DNA of 64,000 nt from Streptomyces anulatus (lineage in GTDB: Bacteria; Actinomycetota; Actinomycetes; Streptomycetales; Streptomycetaceae): the NCBI RefSeq assembly GCF_014650675.1, contig NZ_BMVK01000015.1:1-64000 (forward strand), in the 5' to 3' direction. Below are positions 16,510-25,700 of the stretch, in pieces. Both the position numbers and the translations under genes were made by a program. The stretch's first letter is position 1, and every line of letters starts with the position of its first letter. The notes under the pieces were generated by a model, which was given only the letters and a program-made list of their open reading frames with translations, made no database searches and was not told the DNA's origin.

Positions 16510-19332
16510 GTGTCCGTCTTCAACAAGCTCATGCGTGCAGGCGAAGGCAAGATCCTGCGCAAACTGCACCGCATCGCGGACCAGGTCAGCTCCATCGAAG
16601 AGGACTTCGTCAACCTCTCCGACGCCGAGCTGCGGGCGCTCACCGACGAGTACAAGGAACGGTACGCGGACGGCGAGAGCCTGGACGACCTGCTTCCCGA
16701 AGCGTTCGCCACGGTCCGTGAGGCCGCGAAGCGCGTCCTCGGACAGCGTCACTACGACGTACAGATGATGGGCGGAGCCGCCCTGCACCTCGGCTATGTG
16801 GCCGAGATGAAGACCGGTGAGGGCAAGACCCTCGTCGGCACCCTGCCCACGTATCTGAACGCGCTCTCCGGCAAGGGCGTGCACCTGATCACGGTCAACG
16901 ACTATCTCGCCGAGCGTGACTCCGAGATGATGGGCCGGGTCCACAAGTTCCTCGGTCTGAGCGTCGGCTGCATCGTCGCCAACATGACGCCGGCCCAGCG
17001 CCGCGAGCAGTACGCCTGTGACATCACGTACGGCACGAACAACGAGTTCGGCTTCGACTACCTCCGCGACAACATGGCGTGGTCCAAGGACGAGCTCGTC
17101 CAGCGCGGCCACAACTTCGCGGTGGTCGACGAGGTCGACTCGATCCTCGTCGACGAGGCCCGTACGCCGCTGATCATCTCCGGCCCGGCCGACCAGGCCA
17201 CCAAGTGGTACGGCGACTTCGCCAAGCTGGTCACGCGCCTCACCAAGGGTGAGGCGGGCAACCAGCTCAAGGGCATCGAGGAGACCGGCGACTACGAGGT
17301 CGACGAGAAGAAGCGGACCGTGGCCATCCACGAGGCCGGTGTCGCCAAGGTCGAGGACTGGCTCGGCATCGACAACCTCTACGAGTCGGTGAACACCCCG
17401 CTCGTCGGTTATCTGAACAACGCCATCAAGGCCAAGGAACTGTTCAAGAAGGACAAGGACTACGTCGTCATCGACGGCGAAGTCATGATCGTCGACGAGC
17501 ACACCGGCCGTATCCTCGCCGGCCGCCGCTACAACGAGGGCATGCACCAGGCGATCGAGGCGAAGGAAGGGGTGGACATCAAGGACGAGAACCAGACCCT
17601 CGCCACGATCACCCTGCAGAACTTCTTCCGCCTCTACGGCAAGCTCTCCGGCATGACCGGTACGGCGATGACCGAGGCCGCCGAGTTCCACCAGATCTAC
17701 AAGCTCGGCGTGGTGCCGATCCCGACGAACCGGCCGATGGTCCGCGCCGACCAGTCGGACCTGATCTACCGCACCGAGGTCGCCAAGTTCGCCGCGGTCG
17801 TCGACGACATCGCCGAGAAGCACGAGAAGGGCCAGCCGATCCTGGTCGGCACCACCTCGGTCGAGAAGTCGGAGTACCTCTCGCAGCAGCTCTCCAAGCG
17901 CGGCGTCCAGCACGAGGTCCTCAACGCCAAGCAGCACGACCGGGAGGCGACGATCGTCGCCCAGGCGGGCCGCAAGGGCGCCGTCACCGTCGCGACGAAC
18001 ATGGCCGGCCGAGGCACCGACATCAAGCTCGGCGGCAACCCGGACGACCTCGCCGAGGCGGAGCTGCGTCAGCGCGGCCTCGACCCGGTGGAGAACGTCG
18101 AGGAGTGGGCGGCCGCGCTGCCCGCCGCACTGGAGCAGGCCGAGGAGGCCGTGAAGGCGGAGTTCGAAGAGGTCAAGGACCTCGGCGGGCTCTACGTGCT
18201 CGGCACCGAGCGCCATGAGTCGCGCCGTATCGACAACCAGCTGCGCGGTCGTTCCGGCCGTCAGGGCGACCCGGGCGAGTCCCGTTTCTACCTGTCGCTG
18301 GGCGACGACCTGATGCGCCTGTTCAAGGCCCAGATGGTCGAGCGCGTCATGTCGATGGCGAACGTTCCGGACGATGTCCCGATCGAGAACAAGATGGTCA
18401 CCCGCGCCATCGCCTCCGCCCAGTCGCAGGTCGAGCAGCAGAACTTCGAGACGCGTAAGAACGTCCTGAAGTACGACGAGGTGCTCAACCGGCAGCGCGA
18501 GGTCATCTACGGCGAGCGCCGCCGCGTCCTGGAGGGCGAGGACCTCCAGGACCAGATCCGGCACTTCATGGACGACACGATCGACGACTACATCCGGCAG
18601 GAGACCGCCGAGGGCTTCGCCGAGGAGTGGGACCTGGACCGGCTGTGGGGCGCCTTCAAGCAGCTCTACCCGGTGAAGGTCACCGTCGACGAGCTGGAGG
18701 AGGCGGCCGGGGACCTGGCGGGCGTCACCGCCGAGTTCATCGCCGAGTCGGTCAAGAACGACATCCACGAGCAGTACGAGGAGCGGGAGAACACGCTCGG
18801 CTCCGACATCATGCGTGAGCTGGAGCGACGCGTCGTCCTCTCGGTGCTCGACCGCAAGTGGCGCGAGCACCTCTACGAGATGGACTACCTCCAGGAGGGC
18901 ATCGGCCTGCGGGCCATGGCCCAGAAGGACCCGCTGGTCGAGTACCAGCGCGAGGGCTTCGACATGTTCAACGCCATGATGGAGGGCATCAAGGAGGAGT
19001 CCGTCGGCTACCTGTTCAACCTGGAGGTCCAGGTCGAGCAGCAGGTCGAGGAGGTTCCGGTGCAGGACGGCGCCGAGCGCACCTCGCTGGAGAAGGAGGG
19101 CGCCGCTGCCGCCCCGCAGATCCGCGCCAAGGGCCTGGAGGCCCCGCAGCGGCCGGACCGGCTCCACTTCTCCGCTCCCACGGTGGACGGCGAGGGCGGT
19201 GTCGTCGAGGGTGACTTCGCCAACGACGACGCCACCGGTGACACGCGGTCCGGTTCTGCCGACGGCATGACGCGTGCGGAGCGCCGCAAGGCGCAGAAGA
19301 GCGGCGGCGGCGGTCGCCGTCGCAAGAAGTAG
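16510..19332 (+). CDS. secA: preprotein translocase ATPase SecA
   Basis: 940 residues from GTG 16510, with an AAGGAG ribosome site. SecA drives preproteins through SecYEG. Visible are Walker A GEGKT (Lys106) and the DEAD-type [15 protein letters not shown]. The helicase motif [14 protein letters not shown] and [11 protein letters not shown] are also present. The C-terminus is a basic GGGGRRRKK tail without the cysteine-rich zinc/SecB-binding motif, in keeping with actinobacteria lacking a canonical SecB. Confidence 0.98.
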   Translation: MSVFNKLMRAGEGKILRKLHRIADQVSSIEEDFVNLSDAELRALTDEYKERYADGESLDDLLPEAFATVREAAKRVLGQRHYDVQMMGGAALHLGYVAEMKTGEGKTLVGTLPTYLNALSGKGVHLITVNDYLAERDSEMMGRVHKFLGLSVGCIVANMTPAQRREQYACDITYGTNNEFGFDYLRDNMAWSKDELVQRGHNFAVVDEVDSILVDEARTPLIISGPADQATKWYGDFAKLVTRLTKGEAGNQLKGIEETGDYEVDEKKRTVAIHEAGVAKVEDWLGIDNLYESVNTPLVGYLNNAIKAKELFKKDKDYVVIDGEVMIVDEHTGRILAGRRYNEGMHQAIEAKEGVDIKDENQTLATITLQNFFRLYGKLSGMTGTAMTEAAEFHQIYKLGVVPIPTNRPMVRADQSDLIYRTEVAKFAAVVDDIAEKHEKGQPILVGTTSVEKSEYLSQQLSKRGVQHEVLNAKQHDREATIVAQAGRKGAVTVATNMAGRGTDIKLGGNPDDLAEAELRQRGLDPVENVEEWAAALPAALEQAEEAVKAEFEEVKDLGGLYVLGTERHESRRIDNQLRGRSGRQGDPGESRFYLSLGDDLMRLFKAQMVERVMSMANVPDDVPIENKMVTRAIASAQSQVEQQNFETRKNVLKYDEVLNRQREVIYGERRRVLEGEDLQDQIRHFMDDTIDDYIRQETAEGFAEEWDLDRLWGAFKQLYPVKVTVDELEEAAGDLAGVTAEFIAESVKNDIHEQYEERENTLGSDIMRELERRVVLSVLDRKWREHLYEMDYLQEGIGLRAMAQKDPLVEYQREGFDMFNAMMEGIKEESVGYLFNLEVQVEQQVEEVPVQDGAERTSLEKEGAAAAPQIRAKGLEAPQRPDRLHFSAPTVDGEGGVVEGDFANDDATGDTRSGSADGMTRAERRKAQKSGGGGRRRKK

Positions 19333-19349
19333 CACCAGCGGCAGTACCC

Positions 19350-19389
19350 CGGCAGGGGCCGGACACCACGAGGTGTCCGGCCCCTGCCG
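19350..19389. terminator. terminator between secA and the Rv3235-family gene
   Basis: Perfect 18-bp inverted repeat (CGGCAGGGGCCGGACACC and its complement) around an ACGA loop, 17 bases after the secA stop. It can serve both convergent genes. Confidence 0.92.
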
Positions 19390-19400
19390 CGTTCGCCGGT

Positions 19401-19847
19401 TCACCGGGGGCCCGGGGCGCCGGCTGTGAGGCGTTCGCCGCCCAGTTCCACGGCGGCACAGCGCCAGCGCTGGTCGGGTCCCTGTTCCAGGCGGAAGGCC
19501 ATCGCCCGGACCCGGTCGCCCTCGGCGATGCTGGCGAACGCCTCGACCACGCCGGTGGCGGGCTGGGCCCCGCGGCAGTGGCGAAGGACGGGGCGGCTGC
19601 CCCGGGTGGACCCCAGCGGGGTGCTCGGGGCCAGTTCGGCGAGCTGGTCGTAGGCCTCGCCGATGGTGTGGCCGAGCATCCAGTGCACCGGGCGCTGGCC
19701 GCTGAGGACCGCGAGCAGGCGCTCGGCGAACCACTGGTGAGGGCGCTGCGGCCGGTGGGGCTGCTGCCTGCGGGACCGCTGTGGAGGTACCGACCGGGGA
19801 CCACCCTGGTCGCGTCGGCCGGCGGGCCTCGTCCTGTCCGTGCTCAT
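19401..19847 (-). CDS. Rv3235 family protein
   Basis: 148 residues. The first 35 are basic and Gln/Arg/Pro-rich. A compact alpha/beta domain follows with the family pattern WFAERLLAVLSGQRPVHWML and VEAFASIAEGDRVRAMAFRLE, then WRCAAVELG. The mycobacterial homologue Rv3235 also lies near secA1. No catalytic motif is visible and the function is unknown. It is convergent with secA. Confidence 0.85.
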   Translation of the reverse strand: MSTDRTRPAGRRDQGGPRSVPPQRSRRQQPHRPQRPHQWFAERLLAVLSGQRPVHWMLGHTIGEAYDQLAELAPSTPLGSTRGSRPVLRHCRGAQPATGVVEAFASIAEGDRVRAMAFRLEQGPDQRWRCAAVELGGERLTAGAPGPR

Positions 19848-20121
19848 GATCGTCGCCCCCGTTGACCGGGCCCGGCTTCTACCGGACGGTAACTTGTGTT
19901 GGGGATCTTCTACGGGTGCGGTCGTCAGCGACGCAAGGGGCCTCCGGCCGCCGATCGTGCGTGGGCGGATTCACCTATCCGTGGACCGGCCCTTGCGGGA
20001 CAAGGGCGACAGCGGGGGTGACGGGGCGGCGGCCGTGGACGGATGCCCCCGGTTGCCGAAACCCGAAAGGGGACGTTCCCACGTATCCTGAGGACGTTTC
20101 CCTCTACGAAAGCGACCTGCC

Positions 20122-20628
20122 ATGCGCGTGTACGTCCCCCTGACCCTCTCCGGTCTCGCAGCGGCGCACGGAGCGGGCGAGGTCGGCCCCGGACCGCTGA
20201 CCGCCTACGCGGTGACCCCGGGACTGCGCGAGTGGTACCTCTCCGACGACATCGAGGAGCTGGAGTACGCGGCGCTCAACCGGGCCGCCGCCGCCTCGCT
20301 CCGGATGATCGCGGGGAAGCCGGACGAGGTGCGCCGCCGGGTCGTCGTGGCCGTCGACGTACCGGACGGGGCCGCCGTCGCCGACCCCGATCACGGGCTG
20401 AGCGCGGCATCGCTCGGCGAGGTGCGGATCGCCGCCGCGCTGCCGCTGGCCAAGGCGGCGGCGGTGCACGTGGACGCCGACGACGCGGAGAAGGACGTGG
20501 CCGCCGCGGCGGCGGCGCTGGGAGCGGCGGACCTCGGCGACGACGACGCGCAGTTCACCGTGGACGGGGCCGGGGACCACGAGCTGCTGTGGTTCGGCGT
20601 GCAGGAGATTCCGCAGCTCATCGGCTGA
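20122..20628 (+). CDS. DUF6912 family protein
   Basis: 168 residues beginning MRVYVPLTLSGLAAAH. It has the conserved features of a small actinobacterial family: AVTPGLREWYLSDDIEELEY, an Ala-rich central helix region and a C-terminal HELLWFGVQEIPQLI. The function is unknown and no signal peptide or membrane segment is seen. A weak ribosome site (GAAAGCGA) precedes it. It is probably cotranscribed with the following HAD hydrolase. Confidence 0.85.
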   Translation: MRVYVPLTLSGLAAAHGAGEVGPGPLTAYAVTPGLREWYLSDDIEELEYAALNRAAAASLRMIAGKPDEVRRRVVVAVDVPDGAAVADPDHGLSAASLGEVRIAAALPLAKAAAVHVDADDAEKDVAAAAAALGAADLGDDDAQFTVDGAGDHELLWFGVQEIPQLIG

Positions 20629-20667
20629 GGGATGGTGTTGTCGGACCCGGCGGGTATTTTTTCGCGT

Positions 20668-21345
20668 ATGACTTCGGGGACGACACGCACACATCTGGTC
20701 TGGGACTGGAACGGCACGCTGCTCGACGACACCCATGCCGTCATCCAGGCGACGAACGCCGCGTTCGCGGAGGTCGAGCTGGCGCCGATCACGCTGGAGC
20801 AGTACCGGGAGATGTACACCATCCCCATACCCCGGTTCTACGAACGGTTCCTGGGCCGGTTGCCCACCGAGGCCGAGTGGGAGCGGATGGACGGCATCTT
20901 CCACCGGTACTACGCGGAGCAGCGGGTGGGCTGTGGGCTCACCGCCGGGGTGGAGGAGCTGCTGCATCAGTGGCAGCGGGCCGGGCGCAGTCAGTCGCTG
21001 CTGAGCATGTACGGGCACGAGCAGCTGGTGCCGGTGGTGCGGGGGTACGGGATCGAGCCTCGGTTCGTCCGCGTCGAGGGGCGTACGGGGCCGTCCGGCG
21101 GGAGCAAGGCGCTCCACATGGAGCGGCACTTCGAGGCGCTGGCCGGGGTGGGCGGGATCGCGCCGGAGAATTCGGTGGTCATCGGGGACGCGCTGGACGA
21201 CGCGGTGGCGGCGGCGCATGTGGGGGCTCGGGCGGTGCTGTACACCGGGGGGTCGCACAGCCGGAGCAGTCTGGAGGGGGCGGGGGTGCCGGTGGTGGAC
21301 AGCCTGGGGGAGGCGGTGGCGTTGGCGGAGACGTTTTCCGCGTAG
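20668..21345 (+). CDS. HAD-superfamily hydrolase
   Basis: 225 residues from ATG 20668; ATG 20632 would add 12 but has poor ribosome-site spacing. Motif I is VWDWNGTLLDD: nucleophile Asp13 is present, but the usual second Asp (general acid/base) is Asn15. Motif III lysine lies around GSKALHMERHF and motif IV is VVIGDALDDAVAA. A helical cap sits between motifs I and II, as in Gph/beta-phosphoglucomutase types. Substrate unknown. Confidence 0.88.
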   Translation: MTSGTTRTHLVWDWNGTLLDDTHAVIQATNAAFAEVELAPITLEQYREMYTIPIPRFYERFLGRLPTEAEWERMDGIFHRYYAEQRVGCGLTAGVEELLHQWQRAGRSQSLLSMYGHEQLVPVVRGYGIEPRFVRVEGRTGPSGGSKALHMERHFEALAGVGGIAPENSVVIGDALDDAVAAAHVGARAVLYTGGSHSRSSLEGAGVPVVDSLGEAVALAETFSA

Positions 21346-21746
21346 CGGGGCGGGTGGCCGGTGCGGGTGGCGGTGCCGTGTGCGGGGGGCTTGCTGCGGG
21401 CTTTTCGGGGCGCTGCCCCGGACCCCGGTCCTCAATCGCCGGACGGGCTGAAAGATGTCCTCAAGCGCCGGACGGGCTGGAGAGTGCGGCCGGGCAGGCC
21501 GGGGAGGTGCGCTCGGGCGGGATGAGTGTGCGGCCGGACGGGCTGAAAAGGTGTCCTCAAGCGCCGGACGGGCTGGAAGGTGCGGCCGGGCAGGCCGGGA
21601 GGTGCGCTCGGGTGGGATGAGCGTGCGTCCGTACTGCTGAAAAGGCGTCCTCAAGCGCCGGACGGGCTGGAGGGGTGCGGCCGGGCAGGCCGGGAGGTGT
21701 GCTCGGGCGGGCTGGGCGTGCGGCCGGGCGGGCTGGAAAGGGGGCC
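21346..21746. repeat. REP-like repeat cluster, four clear copies
   Basis: A 401-bp gap between convergent genes. The core CAAGCGCCGGACGGGCTG (or CAATCGCC...) lies within copies at 21428-21450, 21457-21479, 21553-21575 and 21647-21669. A degenerate copy is near 21748. The last three clear copies belong to longer tandem units of about 95 bp that also carry GTGCGGCCGGGCAGGCCGG and GGAGGTGCGCTCGGG. The core is an imperfect palindrome. A second cluster of the same family lies at 27851-27976. I see no gene here. Confidence 0.85.
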
Positions 21747-22325
21747 TCAGGTGCTGGACGGGTCTGAGGGGTGGGTTGACTTGAGTACCTTCAGGAACTC
21801 TCGCATCCAGGCCGGGTGGTCCGGCCAGGCTCGGGAGGAGACCACCGTGCCGTCCACGACCGCCTCCGTGTCCTGGAAGGTCGCTCCCGCGCTCTGCATG
21901 TCCGGTTCCAGGGCCGGGTAGGCCGTGACGTTGAGGCCGCTGAGGCTGCCGGTGGCGGCGGTGATCAGGGGGCCGTGGCAGATCTGGGCGACAGGGCGGT
22001 CCGCGGCGAAGAAGGCGCCGACGATCTTCCGCAGTTCCGCGTTGTTGCGGAGGTACTCGGGGGCGCGACCGCCGGGGATCACCAGGGCGATGTACGCCCC
22101 GGGGTCGACCTCGGAGAAGGACAGGTCGGCGGGCCAGGTGTAGCCGGGCTTCTCCGTGTACGTGTCGAAGCCGGGCTCGAAGTCGTGGACCACGAAGCGC
22201 AGCGTCTTGCGCTCGGGGGCCGCGATGTCGACCTCGTACCCCTCCTCCAGCAGCCGTTGGTACGGGTAGAGGACTTCGAGCGACTCTGCGGCGTCGCCGG
22301 TGACGATGAGGATCTTCTGCGGCAT
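21747..22325 (-). CDS. DJ-1/PfpI family protein
   Basis: 192 residues with a class I glutamine amidotransferase-like fold. The nucleophile elbow is AQICHGPLI (Cys116), Glu17 sits in AAESLEVLYPYQ as in DJ-1 proteins, and VIPGGRAPEYLR is the conserved loop. Members include deglycases, proteases and stress chaperones; the activity here cannot be assigned. It is convergent with the HAD hydrolase across the repeat cluster. Confidence 0.9.
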   Translation of the reverse strand: MPQKILIVTGDAAESLEVLYPYQRLLEEGYEVDIAAPERKTLRFVVHDFEPGFDTYTEKPGYTWPADLSFSEVDPGAYIALVIPGGRAPEYLRNNAELRKIVGAFFAADRPVAQICHGPLITAATGSLSGLNVTAYPALEPDMQSAGATFQDTEAVVDGTVVSSRAWPDHPAWMREFLKVLKSTHPSDPSST

Positions 22326-22483
22326 GGCGGGCTCCTCGGGGCCGGTGGCCCCGATGGCGTGCCGAGGGCCTGGATCCGTGCGGTACCGACAGACTGCCCC
22401 GGTTTCGGGAGTTCGCCAAGGCGGCGCGGCGCACTGTCCAGAGTGTCAAAGTTCGGGGGGTTCTTTTGTACACAAGCAGCCCA

Positions 22484-22513
22484 TGACGCGATGGGGTGCG
22501 AGGGGGATAGCCT
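22484..22513 (+). promoter_or_regulatory. candidate gdhB promoter
   Basis: TGACGC (22484-22489), 18-bp spacer, TAGCCT (22508-22513). This resembles a HrdB-type promoter with a shifted -35 element. It is a sequence match only. Confidence 0.35.
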
Positions 22514-22539
22514 GGTGCCGTGATCAGCGCGATACGCCT

Positions 22540-22559
22540 CGGGGGCAGCGAAGCCCCCG
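22540..22559 (+). promoter_or_regulatory. hairpin in the gdhB leader
   Basis: CGGGGGC and GCCCCCG pair around a 6-nt loop, about 25 bases after the candidate -10 box. It could be an attenuator or simply stabilise the 5' end. Confidence 0.4.
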
Positions 22560-22757
22560 GCTGCCGCCCGGAGTGCCACAGCACCCGGGCGATCCGCGAT
22601 CTCCCGACTCCGGACCGGCTGCCGAAAATGGCCAATATGGTCCCGGGTATCTCTCGAAGCGGCATAGCGTCGACCCAGACCGGAAACCCCGCGTCGTGGC
22701 GGTACGCCGCTTTTCTCACCTACGTCACGCAACGGCGCGCGACAGGAGCCAGAGGAC

Positions 22758-25700
22758 ATGCAGACCAAGCTGGACGAAGCCAAGGCCGAGCTGCTCGCAG
22801 GGGCCGCCAAGGTAGCTGAAAACGGTCCGGGCGGTGGTGTCGGTGGCCCGGGAGGTGCCCCCCGGGCGCGGACTTCCGCTGCCGGGGCCGACGAGAGCGC
22901 CCGTCCCGGCCAGGACACGGTGCTCGCCTACCTCCAGCGCTACTACCTGCATACGGCTCCGGAGGACCTCAGCGGCCGTGACCCGGTCGACGTCTTCGGC
23001 GCCGCCGCCTCGCACTACCGGCTGGCCGAGAACCGTCCGCAGGGCACCGCGAACGTCCGGGTGCACACCCCGACCGTCGAGGAGAACGGCTGGACCTGCA
23101 GCCACTCCGTCGTCGAGGTCGTCACCGACGACATGCCCTTCCTGGTGGACTCCGTCACCAATGAGCTGTCCCGGCAGGGTCGCGGCATCCACGTCGTGAT
23201 CCACCCGCAGGTCACGGTCCGCCGCGATGTGACCGGCAAGCTCATCGAGGTCCTCTCCGGCGGTCCCGGCCTCCCGAAGAGCGCCAACGGCCGCAAGGGC
23301 GGCAAGGGCGTCAAGGCCGAGCTGCCCCACGACGCGCTCGTCGAGTCCTGGATCCACGTCGAGATCGACCGCGAGACCGACCGCGCCGACCTCCAGCAGA
23401 TCACCGCCGACCTGCTGCGCGTCCTGTCCGACGTGCGGGAGACCGTCGAGGACTGGGGGAAGATGCGCGACGCCGCCCTCCGGATCGCCGACGACCTGCC
23501 CGGCGAACCGCTGGACGACCTCGCCGACGAAGAGGTCGAGGAGGCCCGCGAGCTGCTGCGCTGGCTGGCCGCCGACCACTTCACCTTCCTCGGCTACCGC
23601 GAGTACGAGCTGAAGGACAGCGACGCGCTGGCCGCCGTGCCCGGCACCGGACTCGGCATCCTGCGCTCCGACCCGCACCACAGCGAGGACGAGGCGCACC
23701 CCGTCAGCCCGTCCTTCGACCGGCTGCCCGCCGACGCCCGCGCCAAGGCCCGTGAGCACAAGCTCCTCGTCCTGACGAAGGCCAACAGCAGGGCCACCGT
23801 GCACCGCCCCAGCTACCTCGACTACGTCGGCGTGAAGAAGTTCGACGCCAAGGGCAACGTCGTCGGCGAGCGCCGCTTCCTCGGGCTCTTCTCCTCCGCC
23901 GCCTACACCGAGTCCGTGCGCCGGGTGCCCGTCATCCGTCGCAAGGTCGCCGAGGTCGTCGAGGGCGCGGGCTTCTCGTACAACAGCCACGACGGCCGCG
24001 ACCTGCTCCAGATCCTGGAGACCTACCCCCGCGACGAGCTGTTCCAGACGCCCGTCGACCAGCTCCGCTCCATCGTGACCTCCGTCCTCTACCTCCAGGA
24101 GCGCCGCCGGCTGCGGCTCTACCTGCGCCAGGACGAGTACGGGCGCTACTACTCCGCGATCGTCTACCTGCCGCGCGACCGCTACACCACCGGCGTACGC
24201 CTGCGGCTGATCGACATCCTCAAGGAGGAGCTCGGCGGCAACAGCGTCGACTTCACGGCCTGGAACACCGAGTCGATCCTCTCCCGGCTGCACTTCGTCG
24301 TCCGCGTCCCGGCCGGCACCGAGCTGCCGCACCTGACGGACGCCGACGCCGACCGCATCGAGGCCCGCCTCGTCGAGGCCGCCCGCTCCTGGGCCGACGG
24401 CTTCCAGGAGGCGCTCACCGCCGAGCTGGGCGAGGAGCGCGGCGCCGAACTCCAGCGCCAGTACGGCCACTCGTTCCCCGAGGGCTACAAGGCCGACCAC
24501 TCGCCGCGCGCCGCCGTCGCCGACCTGGTCCACCTGGAGACCCTCAAGCAGGGCGAGAAGGACTTCGCCCTCAGCCTGTACGAGCCGGTCGGCGCGGGCC
24601 CCGGCGAGCGCCGCTTCAAGATCTACCGGACCGGCGAGCAGGTCTCCCTCTCCGCCGTCCTCCCGGCGCTCCAGCAGCTCGGCGTCGAGGTCGTCGACGA
24701 GCGGCCGTACGAGCTGCGCTGCGCGGACCGCACCCACGCCTGGATCTACGACTTCGGGCTGCGGATGCCGCTGGTCAACGGCAACGGCAGCTATCTCGCC
24801 GACGACGCCCGCGCCCGCTTCCAGGAGGCGTTCGCCGCCGTCTGGAGGGGCGAGGCGGAGAACGACGGCTTCAACGCGCTGGTCCTCGGCGCCGGGCTGA
24901 ACTGGCGGCAGGCCATGGTGCTGCGCGCCTACGCGAAGTACCTGCGGCAGGCCGGTTCGACCTTCAGCCAGGACTACATGGAGTCCACGCTCCGTAACAA
25001 CGTCCACACCACCCGGCTGCTCGTCTCGCTCTTCGAGGCCCGCATGTCGCCAGGCCGCCAGAGCGCCGGCACGGAGCTGACCGACGGGCTCCTGGAGGAG
25101 CTGGACGGGGCCCTGGACCAGGTCGCCTCGCTGGACGAGGACCGGATCCTGCGGTCCTTCCTCACCGTCATCAAGGCCACCCTGCGCACCAACTTCTTCC
25201 AGCACACGGAGGACGGCACGCCGCACTCCTACGTCTCGATGAAGTTCGACCCGCAGGCCATCCCGGACCTGCCCGCGCCCCGGCCGGCGTACGAGATCTG
25301 GGTCTACTCGCCGCGCGTGGAGGGCGTCCACCTGCGATTCGGCAAGGTCGCCCGAGGCGGGCTGCGCTGGTCGGACCGGCGTGAGGACTTCCGTACGGAG
25401 ATCCTCGGCCTGGTCAAGGCGCAGATGGTGAAGAACACCGTCATCGTGCCCGTCGGTGCCAAGGGCGGCTTCGTCGCCAAGCAGCTCCCGGACCCGTCCG
25501 TGGACCGCGACGCCTGGCTCGCCGAGGGCATCGCCGCGTACCGCACGTTCATCTCCGCGCTGCTCGACATCACCGACAACATGGTGACCGGCGAGGTCGT
25601 GCCGCCCGCCGACGTCGTCCGGCACGACGAGGACGACACCTACCTCGTCGTCGCCGCCGACAAGGGCACCGCGAGCTTCTCCGACATCGCCAACGAGGTC

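Larger units (their letters stand above)
22326..22757. other. 432-bp divergent intergenic region upstream of gdhB
   Basis: It separates the DJ-1 gene (minus) from gdhB (plus). It contains a candidate promoter for gdhB at 22484-22513 and a G/C hairpin at 22540-22559, which implies a leader of roughly 230 nt. A 99-codon reading frame (22520-22819) overlaps the gdhB start and has no family signature. I do not call it a gene. Confidence 0.6.

Noticed and set aside
16507-19734. 1075-codon minus-strand frame opposite secA
   Set aside because: A shadow of secA; no ribosome site or domain.
21428-21669. CRISPR array
   Set aside because: The repeats have long unequal spacing, spacers are similar to each other, and no cas gene is present.
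22520-22819. Possible leader peptide before gdhB
   Set aside because: It overlaps the gdhB start out of frame and has no family match or clear ribosome site.
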